A stretch of DNA of 64,000 nucleotides from Terriglobus aquaticus (GTDB taxonomy: Bacteria; Acidobacteriota; Terriglobia; Terriglobales; Acidobacteriaceae), in the NCBI RefSeq assembly GCF_025685415.1, contig NZ_JAGSYB010000001.1:62001-126000 (forward strand). The letters are read 5' to 3'. The notes beneath the pieces were generated by a model that made no database searches, was not told the origin of the DNA, and was given only the letters and a program-made list of their open reading frames with translations. The position numbers were made by a program, and so were the translations under genes. Positions within the stretch are counted from its first letter, which is position 1; every line of letters begins with the position of its first letter. Positions 1 through 7,539 of this stretch are shown piece by piece.

Positions 1-1308
1 TTCGTCGTAGATCATGCGACCGGAGAGAACAAGACGCTGCCCGAAGTTGTGATCGATGCGAGCGACTTCCTGGTTCTCGTTGTAGACGGCGCGCTGATTG
101 GAAACAACGTAGTTGGGACCGAGCGCGGGCGCATTGGGCAAGAGGACGCGGCTGCCGTCGGGAGCGAAGATGTCGCGAACGTATGCAGCGGCGGTGGGAT
201 CGATCGCCGTAACCCTGTTGCCCGTGGTGGCACAGGTCGCCGTGGTGGCGGTGAAGGTTTCGCGGGTGCAGACGTTGACGTTGAAGATGCCCTGGCGCTC
301 GAGCGCGGTGGGGACGCCATTCTGTGAGATCGAAGCGTAGTTGATCACGCGGCGATACTCACCCGAGAAGAAGAAGAAGGTGTGGTCCTTCCAGATGGGA
401 CCGCCAACCGTGCCGCCAAAATCGTTGTAGCGCAGCAGCGGGCGCGCCGTGGGGGTTGCCGTGAGCTTGTTGAAGTAGTTGTTGGCGTTCAGGACGTCGT
501 TGCGGAAGAACTCGTAGACGGTGCCGTGCAGGCTGTTGGTGCCGGAGCGGATGACGACGTTGACCTGGCCGCCGACGCTGCCGCCGTACTCGGCGGTATA
601 CGTGTTGCGCAGGGTCTTGATTTCCTGGATGGCGTCGATGGACGGGTAGCTGAGCAGCGTCAGGTTGGAGCCGCGGTCGACGTTGGTGGTGCCGTCGATG
701 GTCCAGTTGTTCGTGGACGAGCGATTGCCGCTGACGGAGAACGCGACGGTGGCCGTGGTGCCGCCGGGCAGCGAGGAGCCGATGTAGAGCTGGTCGGTGG
801 TGCCGCCGTAGACCACGCCGGGCTGCAGGGCGAGCAACTGCTCGTAATTGCGGTTGTTGAGGATTAGCTCTTTGACCTGGGTGCCGTTCAGGAGGCCGGA
901 GACGGTGGCGTTCTCGCTGTTGAGCTGGAGCTGGTCGGCGGTGACAGAGACTTCCTGATTGGAGGAGCCGGCCTTCAGGTCGCCATTGACGGTCAGGGCG
1001 TCGTAGGCATGCAGAGTGAGGTGGTTGACCACCTGCGTGGTGAAGCCGGGCGCCTCGATCTTGACGGTGTAGTTACCGAAAGCGAGGGTGGTTGCGGTAT
1101 AGACGCCGCTGCCGGAGCTCTTGAAGGTGCGGGAGACGCCGGTGTCTTCATTGGTGATGGTGATCACCGCGCCCGGAACAACGGCTCCGCTGGCGTCTTT
1201 GACTGTTCCGGAGATGCTGCCATTGGTGTTCTGAGCGATGGCGGGCGCGGAGAGGACGGCGGCAGTAGCGAGCAAGCCGAGAAGGCGGGCAGGGTGCTTC
1301 GGGGTCAC
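1..1308 (-). CDS. TonB-dependent receptor with N-terminal carboxypeptidase-regulatory domain (N-terminal part, cut by window edge)
   Basis: The minus strand has one open frame from a GTG at 1308 to the window edge, about 436 residues. AGGAG lies just upstream of the GTG. A signal peptide (about residues 1-26, ending APAIAQ) is followed by a CarboxypepD_reg/CnaB-like beta domain (about 29-105; GSISGTVKDASGAVVPGA). A plug-like region follows, with TIDGTTNVDRGS and then YTAEYGGSVGGQVNVV. This is the layout of the large Oar-like outer-membrane receptors (usually over 1000 residues) that are abundant in Acidobacteria. The barrel lies outside the window. Family knowledge suggests TonB/ExbBD-driven uptake of large substrates, probably glycans or peptides. 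The substrate cannot be told from this part. Confidence 0.88.
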   Translation of the reverse strand, partial: MTPKHPARLLGLLATAAVLSAPAIAQNTNGSISGTVKDASGAVVPGAVITITNEDTGVSRTFKSSGSGVYTATTLAFGNYTVKIEAPGFTTQVVNHLTLHAYDALTVNGDLKAGSSNQEVSVTADQLQLNSENATVSGLLNGTQVKELILNNRNYEQLLALQPGVVYGGTTDQLYIGSSLPGGTTATVAFSVSGNRSSTNNWTIDGTTNVDRGSNLTLLSYPSIDAIQEIKTLRNTYTAEYGGSVGGQVNVVIRSGTNSLHGTVYEFFRNDVLNANNYFNKLTATPTARPLLRYNDFGGTVGGPIWKDHTFFFFSGEYRRVINYASISQNGVPTALERQGIFNVNVCTRETFTATTATCATTGNRVTAIDPTAAAYVRDIFAPDGSRVLLPNAPALGPNYVVSNQRAVYNENQEVARIDHNFGQRLVLSGRMIYDE

Positions 1309-1394
1309 GGTGGGTCTCCTAAAGATGACGCGGGGAGCAAGCGGCATGCCGCTCCGCCGGGAATTGCCGGCGGATGCAACTGCTGCGTTGCGGT

Positions 1395-1406
1395 GCGAAA
1401 TTTCGC
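1395..1406. promoter_or_regulatory. Perfect 12-bp palindrome upstream of the TonB receptor
   Basis: GCGAAATTTCGC is a perfect dyad about 90 bp upstream of the receptor GTG and the only AT-rich patch in this gap. Its place in the promoter region is compatible with a repressor or activator operator. No regulator is encoded next to it, so the role is inference. Confidence 0.3.
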
Positions 1407-1479
1407 GCGATACCACACAGGGTAGAGATGTGAACTGCCCGCGTCAACGAGCAAGCCGAAGGAGATCCGGCTTTGCAGA

Positions 1480-2013
1480 CTATTGCTGATGCGTGTCCGG
1501 CTGGTCGGGGTCGGGCTGGGAGGCTGCGGGGGCGCCGCTGCTGGAGGCCGGGTGCCGTGGGACGAGATGGAGGCGTGATGCGAGCCGGGGAGGCAGGTGG
1601 ACGATGCCACGGCGGGCCAGAAGCGCGGTCACGCCCAGAGCGAGCAGCACCAGCACGAACACCATGGCGATGACGCCGGCCCAGCGGGCGCGGCGGCCTT
1701 CGAAGCGCTCGCTGCGGCTGCGTTTTACGTTCTCCGCGAACTCAGCCCAGTTTTCGTTCTCGTGCTCGGGGTCAACGCCGTGGCGACGGAGAGCATCGAG
1801 GAACGCGGTGATCGTGGCGTCTTCGTCGAGGCCGACGTAGCGAGCGTAGGAGCGGACGATGCCCCGGTTGAAGATGCCGCCGGGAAGCTCGCGGAAGCGC
1901 TCATTTTCGAGGGCGCTGAGGTTGCGCAGAGAAACGCGAGTGCCGACGGATATGTCGTCGAGCGCGATGCCGCGCTCCTCGCGTGCCGACCTGAGACCTT
2001 CCCCGAAACCCAT
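1480..2013 (-). CDS. RodZ-like membrane-anchored helix-turn-helix protein
   Basis: 177 residues. Residues 5-70 form an HTH_25-type domain (LRSAREERGIALDDIS, FNRGIVRSYARYVGLDED), as in the cytoplasmic MreB-binding part of RodZ. A charged linker (80-110) leads to one transmembrane segment (111-133, WAGVIAMVFVLVLLALGVTA). The tail is only about 40 Pro/Ala/Ser-rich residues, whereas E. coli RodZ has a large periplasmic domain. The topology N-in HTH, one TM, short periplasmic tail is clear from the sequence. A role in cell shape is inferred from the family. A membrane-tethered transcription factor is the alternative. It is transcribed away from ahcY. Confidence 0.75.
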   Translation of the reverse strand: MGFGEGLRSAREERGIALDDISVGTRVSLRNLSALENERFRELPGGIFNRGIVRSYARYVGLDEDATITAFLDALRRHGVDPEHENENWAEFAENVKRSRSERFEGRRARWAGVIAMVFVLVLLALGVTALLARRGIVHLPPRLASRLHLVPRHPASSSGAPAASQPDPDQPDTHQQ

Positions 2014-2100
2014 GCCGTTCCAGTTCGTTGGCGCCCTTGTGTGCTGCTGGCTTACGTGGTGCTGTGAACGCCCGCAGACAATCTGCTGTGATGCGGCGAT

Positions 2101-2176
2101 GCTATCGTTTGTCGCATAAACGGGTCAAAACGTCTCTTCCGTCGGGCTATCGTTCGTCGCATCAACGGGTCGAAAT
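2101..2176. repeat. Two 31-bp near-identical direct repeats upstream of ahcY
   Basis: Copy 1 (2101-2131) and copy 2 (2146-2176) share GCTATCGTT-GTCGCAT-AACGGGTC with about three mismatches and a 45-bp period. They lie in the divergent gap between the RodZ-like gene and ahcY, about 140-210 bp before the ahcY start. Two phased copies at a promoter suggest paired operator sites or a promoter duplication. No binding protein can be named. Confidence 0.6.
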
Positions 2177-2218
2177 GCCGCTTATGCCGAAGCGAAGAAA
2201 GCGTGAATCTGCGGCTAC

Positions 2219-2267
2219 GGATGCGTCAGCCGAGCGGCGCATCCTGATACCTTGATAAGGGTTATCA
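2219..2267 (+). promoter_or_regulatory. Two consecutive hairpins in the ahcY leader
   Basis: Stem 1 pairs GGATGCG (2219-2225) with CGCATCC (2238-2244) around a 12-nt loop. Stem 2 follows directly: TGATA (2245-2249) and CCTT (2250-2253) pair with AAGG (2257-2260) and TATCA (2263-2267), with a 2-nt bulge. They end 44 nt before the ahcY start. ahcY genes are riboswitch- or repressor-controlled in other phyla. I could not match this to the SAH or SAM riboswitch cores I know, so it is only a candidate cis-regulatory RNA. Confidence 0.4.
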
Positions 2268-2311
2268 CGGCTTTCGTTAGGCCGAGAAGAAAGCAAAAAG
2301 GGAGTACCTGA

Positions 2312-3763
2312 ATGGCTACCGCTGTGCTTGCACCGGAAGAGACGAAGTCTGAAACTGCCCTGCCATACAAAGTGGCAGACATGAGCCTGGCCGACTGGGG
2401 CCGCAAAGAGATCCGGATCGCCGAGCAGGAAATGCCGGGCCTGATGAGCATTCGTGCGAAGTATGCGGCGGAAAAGCCGTTGCAAGGCGTGCGCATTACC
2501 GGTTCGCTGCACATGACGATTCAGACCGCGGTGCTGATCGAGACCCTGAAGGAGCTGGGCGCGGACGTTCGCTGGGCGAGCTGCAACATCTTCAGCACGC
2601 AGGACCATGCGGCAGCGGCGATCGCTGCGACCGGTACGCCGGTGTTTGCCTGGAAGGGCGAGACGCTGGAGGAGTACTGGTGGTGCACGGACCAGGCGCT
2701 GAACTTCCCCGGCGGTCTGGGACCGCAGATGGTGGTGGACGACGGCGGCGACGTGACCCTGCTGATCCACAAGGGCGTGGACCTGGAGGATGGCGACCGC
2801 TCGTTTGTGGACGGCAAGGCCGGCAGTGAGGAAGAGGCCGTGATCCAGGCGCTGCTCAAGAAGGTGCTGGCAGAAGATCCGCAGCGCTGGCATCGTGTGG
2901 CCAAGGATTGGCGCGGCGTTTCGGAAGAGACGACCACGGGCGTTCACCGGCTCTACAAGATGATGGAGCAGGGCAAGCTGCTGGTGCCCGCCATCAACGT
3001 GAACGACTCGGTGACGAAGTCGAAGTTCGACAACCTGTACGGCTGCAAGGAATCGCTGGCCGACGGCATCAAGCGCGCGACCGACGTGATGATGGGCGGC
3101 AAGGTTGCGGTGATCTGTGGCTACGGCGATGTGGGCAAGGGCTCGGCGGCCAGCCTGCGCGGCCTGGGTGCGCGCGTGATCGTGACGGAAGTGGACCCGA
3201 TCAATGCATTGCAGGCGGCGATGCAGGGCTACGAGGTGACGACCATCGAAGAGACGATGGGGCGCGGCGATATCTACGTGACCTGCACGGGCAACGTGGA
3301 CATCATCACGCTGGAGCACATGGAGCAGATGAAGGACCAGGCAATCGTCTGCAACATCGGCCACTTCGATAACGAGATCCAGATGGAGCGTCTGAACTCG
3401 GCACCGGGCGTGGAGAAGCTGGAGATCAAGCCGCAGGTGCATCAGTACACGTTCCCGAGCGGCAAGCAGATCTTTGTGCTGGCCGAGGGGCGTCTGGTGA
3501 ACCTGGGGTGCGCGACCGGGCACCCGAGCTTCGTGATGTCGAACAGCTTCAGCAATCAGACACTGGCGCAGATCGATTTGTGGAAGAACCGCGATACGTA
3601 CAAGGTTGGTGTGTACGTGCTGCCGAAGAAGCTGGACGAGGAAGTGGCGCGGCTGCACCTGGAGAAGATCGGTGTGAAGCTGACGACGCTGTCGCAGCGG
3701 CAGGCGGACTACATTGGCGTGCCGGTCGAGGGGCCGTACAAGACGGACCAGTACCGGTACTAA
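2312..3763 (+). CDS. ahcY: Adenosylhomocysteinase (S-adenosylhomocysteine hydrolase)
   Basis: 483 residues, normal for the bacterial enzyme. It reversibly splits S-adenosylhomocysteine into adenosine and homocysteine, clearing the product inhibitor of SAM-dependent methylation. Visible landmarks are the substrate domain with [16 protein letters not shown], the NAD-binding GYGDVGKG at residues 270-277, [27 protein letters not shown] and the typical C-terminal DQYRY. GGGAG lies about 9 nt before the ATG. The gene is monocistronic: a perfect hairpin terminator follows at 3781. No metK, luxS or methyltransferase gene is adjacent. Confidence 0.97.
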   Translation: MATAVLAPEETKSETALPYKVADMSLADWGRKEIRIAEQEMPGLMSIRAKYAAEKPLQGVRITGSLHMTIQTAVLIETLKELGADVRWASCNIFSTQDHAAAAIAATGTPVFAWKGETLEEYWWCTDQALNFPGGLGPQMVVDDGGDVTLLIHKGVDLEDGDRSFVDGKAGSEEEAVIQALLKKVLAEDPQRWHRVAKDWRGVSEETTTGVHRLYKMMEQGKLLVPAINVNDSVTKSKFDNLYGCKESLADGIKRATDVMMGGKVAVICGYGDVGKGSAASLRGLGARVIVTEVDPINALQAAMQGYEVTTIEETMGRGDIYVTCTGNVDIITLEHMEQMKDQAIVCNIGHFDNEIQMERLNSAPGVEKLEIKPQVHQYTFPSGKQIFVLAEGRLVNLGCATGHPSFVMSNSFSNQTLAQIDLWKNRDTYKVGVYVLPKKLDEEVARLHLEKIGVKLTTLSQRQADYIGVPVEGPYKTDQYRY

Positions 3764-3780
3764 CAGTAGCTAAGCAGCAA

Positions 3781-3813
3781 GAGAAAGGCCCTCCTTCGCG
3801 GAGGGCCTTTCTC
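3781..3813. terminator. Bidirectional terminator between ahcY and the YVTN gene
   Basis: A perfect 14-bp stem, GAGAAAGGCCCTCC (3781-3794) with GGAGGGCCTTTCTC (3800-3813), has a 5-nt loop. It sits between two convergent genes and has A/T runs within the stem on both sides. Confidence 0.85.
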
Positions 3814-3826
3814 GTTAGGACAGCAG

Positions 3827-4852
3827 TTAGTGGCTGACCTGTGGGGTCTTGCCGGGTGCGTAGAAGGCGAGACCGTCGGGGTAGTCGCCGGCGGGCATGT
3901 GGGCGCTGACGGCGAAGGTGTTCAGATTGATGGCGACGATCTGGCCCGAGGCGGCGGAGGATGCCCAGGCGCGGCCGCCGCGTGGGTCGAGGACGATCTC
4001 GTAGACCTCTTTGGGAACGTCGATGGTGCGGGCGACCTGCATGGTGCTGAGGTCGATGACGGCCATCTTGTCTACGGTGCGCATGGCGACGAGCAAGTAC
4101 TTGCCGTCGAAGGTGGCGGCGGTGCCGTAGCCGGGTGCGGCGATGGGGATGCGTCTCGCCACTTTCATGGCAGCGGTGTCGATGACGACGAGTTCGGGTT
4201 TGGTCTGGTCGCTGGTGAAGGCGTAGCGGCCGTCGCGCGAGACGGAGATGCGCTGCGTATCGGTCGAGATCGGAATGGTGGCGAGCAGCTTGCGGTTCCG
4301 GATGTCGAGCACGGACACGGTGCCAGGGCCAACGTTGGCGGTGTAGCCGCGTTTGCCGTCGGGCGAGAGGGCAAAGGTGTGCGACTGCTCCTGACCGGTG
4401 GGGATGGTGCCGACGATCTTGAGCGTGTGCGGATCGATGATTGAAACGGTCTTGTCGAGTTCGGTCGTGACGAGCAGTTGGTTGGTGTGGGTGTTCCACA
4501 CGATCATGTGCGGGCGGACGCCGTGGGTGAAATCGATACGGCCGGTCTGTTTGGCGGAGGCGAGATCAATCACGTCGATGTGATCGCCGTTCGTGCCGGG
4601 CTTGCCCACGCCGGAGTCGCCGTAGATGGGAACGTAGAGAGTCTTACCGTCGGGGCTGATGACGGCCTCATGACCGGTGACGCCGTCTTCCACGACGGAG
4701 GCGATCTGCTGATTCGTCGCGGGATCGAAGATGTGAGCCGTGTGGTCCTTCTGGCTGACGACCACGAGGCGGCTTTGCGCTTGCATTGACGAGGGGACGA
4801 ACGAAGCGCAGGTAAGCGCGGCGATGGCAGCGAAATGAGCAGACGGGCGCAT
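3827..4852 (-). CDS. Exported YVTN-type beta-propeller protein
   Basis: 341 residues with a signal peptide (1-25, ending SMQAQ). The mature part is a run of about 40-residue beta-propeller blades with recurrent phrases such as VVIDTAAMKV, AVIDLSTMQV, SVLDIRNRKL, and ALSPDGKRGYTAN or VSRDGRYAFTSD. This is the YncE/YVTN family of periplasmic or extracellular propellers, which bind ligands or proteins and usually have no catalysis. It is convergent with ahcY and has no functional partner nearby. The fold is clear. The role is unknown. Confidence 0.8.
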   Translation of the reverse strand: MRPSAHFAAIAALTCASFVPSSMQAQSRLVVVSQKDHTAHIFDPATNQQIASVVEDGVTGHEAVISPDGKTLYVPIYGDSGVGKPGTNGDHIDVIDLASAKQTGRIDFTHGVRPHMIVWNTHTNQLLVTTELDKTVSIIDPHTLKIVGTIPTGQEQSHTFALSPDGKRGYTANVGPGTVSVLDIRNRKLLATIPISTDTQRISVSRDGRYAFTSDQTKPELVVIDTAAMKVARRIPIAAPGYGTAATFDGKYLLVAMRTVDKMAVIDLSTMQVARTIDVPKEVYEIVLDPRGGRAWASSAASGQIVAINLNTFAVSAHMPAGDYPDGLAFYAPGKTPQVSH

Positions 4853-4908
4853 GGCTGCCGAGTGTAGCAGTCAGGTGCCATGTCCGGCATTTGGCCTGCC
4901 GAGAACGA

Positions 4909-4937
4909 GACGGCCCGCTGCTAGCGAGCGGGCCGTC
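4909..4937 (-). terminator. Hairpin terminator downstream of the small secreted repeat protein
   Basis: An 11-bp perfect stem, GACGGCCCGCT (4909-4919) with AGCGGGCCGTC (4927-4937), lies 24 bp beyond the stop at 4961. The following minus-strand sequence (TCGTTCTC) is only moderately T-rich. Confidence 0.6.
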
Positions 4938-4960
4938 CTGAGCTGGTCGCAAATCGTGAA

Positions 4961-5287
4961 TCAGTATGCGCGGGCGTTGTGCTTGTCGCGGTAGATGCGG
5001 CGCGACTCCTGATTCTGCTGCGCGTGCAGCGTGCGGCGGTCAGAGCGGGTGAGGTGGCCGTTGTCGGCGGCGCGCATGGCGTGCTCCTCGCGATTCACCG
5101 CGCCTTCCTGATGCTCCAGATGTTGGGTTTCGCGCGGAGTGAGCTGGCCGCTGCGGACACCCTGGCCGATGCGTTGCTGCTGGTTGTACTTGCGCTGGTT
5201 GATAGTGCGATTCGACTCAGGAGTTTGCGCAAAGGCAGCGGTGGAAACGAGCAGAGCGGCGGCTGCGGCAAGTGTCGCGATCTTCAT
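4961..5287 (-). CDS. Small secreted basic protein with two internal repeats
   Basis: 108 residues from the ATG at 5287, chosen because AGAGGA lies 7 nt upstream and a clean signal peptide follows (1-20, ending TAAFA). The frame stays open further upstream but has no signal there. The mature part is highly charged and rich in Gln, Arg, His and Asn. It carries two related units about 30 residues apart: SGQLTPRETQHLEHQE (46-61) and NGHLTRSDRRTLHAQQ (76-91), sharing the pattern xGxLTx6LxxQ. It looks like a small periplasmic helical protein. I do not recognise a characterised family. A strong terminator follows, so it is probably transcribed alone. Confidence 0.7.
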   Translation of the reverse strand: MKIATLAAAAALLVSTAAFAQTPESNRTINQRKYNQQQRIGQGVRSGQLTPRETQHLEHQEGAVNREEHAMRAADNGHLTRSDRRTLHAQQNQESRRIYRDKHNARAY

Positions 5288-5479
5288 GAGAGGTTCCTCT
5301 TTCAGGGCGGCCCGGAAGCGAAGCCGCGTACGGTAGAGGAGACCCGGGTTGAGAGGGCTGGTTGCGCGATTTTGCTGGGAAAGCGCGCGGAAAAGCCGTG
5401 CGAAACCTTTCCCGCTTCGGCGTGTCTTCAGGCGCCCATCATGCAAGCCGAGCTCACCCAGGCAGCGAGGCGGATGCCG

Positions 5480-6274
5480 CTATTGTGCGGTGCCGGTGGC
5501 GTAGGGCGAGTCGTAGTCTGCGATGAAGATGACCTGGACGGCAGGGGTGGTGGTCACCTGGGTGTCCAACAGGACGATAGTGCGGGCGCTGCCAGCAGGC
5601 AGGGACGTTGCGGCGCTGCTGTACAGCGCGGTCGTCGCCGGGGTCGTTGCGGTGGCCGCCACGGGCACGGTGCCGGCTGGCAGGAGCACTACCTGATAGG
5701 TCCCGGTCGGGACATAGATGCCGGTGCGGATGTCGTTCAGATTGACAGCGGTGGCGACAGCCTTGGTCGTGAGCAGGTTGCCGCCGGCAGGGATGAAGTA
5801 GACATCAACGGAACCGATCGCGGTCGCTTGATCGATGAGGCGGACGAGCACCTGGTTGCCGGGTGCGGGCTGGCTCTGGTCGGTCAACAGTTGCGCCTGG
5901 GCGCCGGCGGCGGTATTGCCGATCAGCAGGGTGTACTCCGTGGGTGCCGCGAGCGTTCCACGAACGCTGCTGACCACGGTCTTCGTACCGGCCTGATTGG
6001 CAGCAATGGTGTAGGTGCCGGGCAGAACGGGGGTGTAGTTCACCACGCTGCCGAAGCCGATGTTGTAGGCGAGGACGCTGGAGCCGACCTGAATGTCGAG
6101 GCCGCCGGCAGAGGTGGAGGTGTCGATGACGCGGAGTTGCGCGTACTGCGTCTGGGTGGAGCCGCTGACCTGTCCGCAACCGACGAGAGCGAAAGGAAGC
6201 ACCGAGACCACGCCCGCTACAAGAGCGGTGCGGACGCTGTGGAGCAGCCTGGCGATCGGACGAGGTGATTTCAT
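5480..6274 (-). CDS. DUF4397-domain lipoprotein
   Basis: 264 residues from the ATG at 6274, which gives a lipoprotein signal peptide ending in the lipobox LVGC. The mature chain has two related beta-sandwich repeats typical of DUF4397: YAQLRVIDTSTSAGGLDIQV with LPGTYTIAA, and VLVRLIDQATAIGSVDVYF with PTGTYQVVLLPAG. Such proteins are cell-envelope lipoproteins of unknown function in Acidobacteria and other phyla. A terminator of the upstream gene separates it from that gene, so it has its own promoter. Surface or periplasmic display is inferred from the lipobox. Confidence 0.75.
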   Translation of the reverse strand: MKSPRPIARLLHSVRTALVAGVVSVLPFALVGCGQVSGSTQTQYAQLRVIDTSTSAGGLDIQVGSSVLAYNIGFGSVVNYTPVLPGTYTIAANQAGTKTVVSSVRGTLAAPTEYTLLIGNTAAGAQAQLLTDQSQPAPGNQVLVRLIDQATAIGSVDVYFIPAGGNLLTTKAVATAVNLNDIRTGIYVPTGTYQVVLLPAGTVPVAATATTPATTALYSSAATSLPAGSARTIVLLDTQVTTTPAVQVIFIADYDSPYATGTAQ

Positions 6275-6355
6275 GCGTGCGACGGAGCGTGCCGTTGGTG
6301 AGCAGGGGTGGCAGCGCTGTCTTTCACTGTACCGGATGGTTTGGGCGGACGCGCC

Positions 6356-6405
6356 AAAAAGGCCCGGAGCGGCCTGCCGCTTTTGTGGCATGTCGCTTCG
6401 GGCCT
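6356..6405 (-). terminator. Rho-independent terminator of the helix-hairpin-helix gene
   Basis: Read on the minus strand, GAGGCCCG-AGCG pairs with CGCT-CGGGCCT over a long imperfect stem and is followed by TTTTT (6360-6356). It lies just after the stop at 6421. Confidence 0.7.
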
Positions 6406-6420
6406 CTTGCAGGTGAGCGG

Positions 6421-6813
6421 TTATTTTTTGGCGGGAGCAGCGGCCGCGGCCGGGCCGGCGGACTTGGCGGAGGCCGGGCGCTTGGCGACGATGCTGTCCT
6501 TGATCTTGTCGTAGGTGGCCTGGGGCAGGATGCCGCGCTGGGTCAGCTGGTTCTTCATGGTGTAGGGACGGCCGTCAATGATTCGCTTGGCGTAGGCGTC
6601 GCCGATGCCGGGCAGAGCCTTGAGCTGGTCAGGCGTGGCGGTGTTCAGGTCGAGCGGCTCGCCCTTCGCGGCAGGCGCGGCGGTGACGGATTTGGTCGCG
6701 GGCTTGGCGGCTCCGGCTGCCGGCTTAGGGGCGGCAGATTGGGTCTGTGCCGGCGAGATGACGGGCCAAAGGGAGAGCAGGGCAACAAGTGTGAGCAGGC
6801 GGCGCTGGTGCAT
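6421..6813 (-). CDS. Exported helix-hairpin-helix (ComEA-like) small protein
   Basis: 130 residues from the ATG at 6813 (AGGAG 8 nt upstream). A signal peptide (ending SPAQ) and an Ala/Pro/Lys-rich linker lead to a helix-hairpin-helix domain, LDLNTATPDQLKALPGIGD (about residues 53-71). The region after it keeps a KDSIVAKR helix, and the tail is Ala/Lys-rich. LNTA..QL..LPGIG is the hallmark of ComEA-type DNA-binding domains, which bind DNA at the cell surface during uptake. dprA is in the same window but 45 kb away. Binding of DNA in the periplasm is plausible but unproven. Confidence 0.75.
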   Translation of the reverse strand: MHQRRLLTLVALLSLWPVISPAQTQSAAPKPAAGAAKPATKSVTAAPAAKGEPLDLNTATPDQLKALPGIGDAYAKRIIDGRPYTMKNQLTQRGILPQATYDKIKDSIVAKRPASAKSAGPAAAAAPAKK

Positions 6814-6920
6814 GAAAGGGAACTCCTGGGTGCCCAGGTGGCGCGGTTCGGGCAACGGCACAACGCTACAGGCGTTTGGCTACAGGGGCAAGCGAAAACC
6901 GTCCTATGGCGCGGTCCGCG

Positions 6921-6949
6921 TTGACAACCAGGGAGCACACTTTTAGCTT
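6921..6949 (+). promoter_or_regulatory. Possible his operon promoter (consensus -35)
   Basis: TTGACA at 6921-6926 is a perfect -35 box, and TAGCTT at 6944-6949 is a weak -10 at 17-nt spacing. The implied start (about 6956) leaves only a few bases before the leader-peptide ATG at 6962, so the true promoter could be further upstream. Confidence 0.3.
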
Positions 6950-6961
6950 CTGTATAGGAAC

Positions 6962-7039
6962 ATGACGCTGCATCTTCATCACGGCCACCACCATCATGCG
7001 CAGAGCGCGTGTGCGGCCCTGGTGCAGGTTCCGGCGTAA
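6962..7039 (+). CDS. hisL: Histidine operon leader peptide (7 His in 25 residues)
   Basis: A 25-residue ORF with the ribosome-binding sequence AGGAA just before its ATG encodes MTLHLHHGHHHHAQ followed by 11 other residues. Seven of the first twelve residues are histidine (codons starting 6971, 6977, 6980, 6986, 6989, 6992 and 6995). It lies 134 bp before hisI and directly before a terminator hairpin. This is the design of enterobacterial HisL, where ribosome stalling at His codons couples charged tRNA-His levels to read-through. Its function is to be translated, not to make a useful product. The gene symbol is given by analogy. Confidence 0.85.
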   Translation: MTLHLHHGHHHHAQSACAALVQVPA

Positions 7040-7102
7040 CGGAAACTCTGAAACCAGATGAAATGGCCCGCTCATGCGCTGCTCGCAGGCGGGCTTTGTT
7101 GT
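7004..7102 (+). promoter_or_regulatory. His operon attenuator: antiterminator and terminator helices
   Basis: Terminator: GCCCGC (7066-7071) pairs with GCGGGC (7089-7094), with an inner TGCG/CGCA stem, followed by TTTGTTGT (7095-7102). Antiterminator: 7004-7018 pairs with 7065-7080 in about 14 base pairs with one T-T mismatch and one bulged C. It uses the same 7066-7071 bases, so the two structures exclude each other. Further upstream, GGCC (6983-6986, inside the His codons) can pair with GGCC (7015-7018), and CGG-CCTG (7014-7021) can pair with CAGG-CCG (7025-7033). Either would sequester the antiterminator arm. Pairings were found by eye. Confidence 0.75.
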
Positions 7103-7172
7103 GTCTGCAGGCGAGTGCGATGACCAGGCAAGTCGTGGACGTGGCACAGGCAGGCAGGACGAGAGGATTGGA

Positions 7173-7535
7173 ATGGCAAGCGTAGCGGCGAAACCCGCCA
7201 AGATCGACTTCAACAAGGCTGGCGGCATGGTGGCCGGCATTGTGCAGGACGCAGGCACCGGCGAGGTGTTGATGCTGGGATTTCTGAATGAGGAGAGCTA
7301 CCGGAAGACGCTGGAGACCGGGTTTGTCACGTTCTGGTCGCGTTCGCGGAACAAGCTGTGGATGAAGGGCGAGACCAGCGGCAACCGGCTGCGCGTGGTG
7401 ACCGCCGCGACGGATTGTGATTCGGACGCGTTGCTGTTCCGCGTTGTTGTGGAAGGTGACGGCCTGGTATGCCACGAAGGCACGGTGAGCTGTTTTACGA
7501 AGCCGATTGAGATGAGCAACGAGGAGACACGGTAG
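7173..7535 (+). CDS. hisI: Phosphoribosyl-AMP cyclohydrolase
   Basis: 120 residues from the ATG at 7173 (GAGAGGA upstream). It opens the purine ring of phosphoribosyl-AMP, step 3 of histidine synthesis. Landmarks are [30 protein letters not shown], the metal-site DCDSDALLF, and CHEGTVSCF with the conserved late cysteines. It is the short, monofunctional form: no HisE pyrophosphatase domain is fused and no hisE is in the operon, so step 2 must be encoded elsewhere. It is the first structural gene after the attenuator, which is unusual because hisI is often last. Confidence 0.95.
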   Translation: MASVAAKPAKIDFNKAGGMVAGIVQDAGTGEVLMLGFLNEESYRKTLETGFVTFWSRSRNKLWMKGETSGNRLRVVTAATDCDSDALLFRVVVEGDGLVCHEGTVSCFTKPIEMSNEETR

Positions 7536-7539
7536 GGCG

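Noticed and set aside
2219-2311. SAH or SAM-II riboswitch before ahcY
   Set aside because: The SAH core (GAGGAGCGCUGC-like) is absent. The AAAAAGGGAG near the start resembles the SAM-II tail but is simply the ribosome-binding site. Only unnamed hairpins can be supported.
2162-3658. A 498-codon open frame antisense to ahcY
   Set aside because: It covers a highly conserved gene on the opposite strand. Its His/Leu/Arg-rich protein has no motif, and it is an artefact of GC-rich codon bias.
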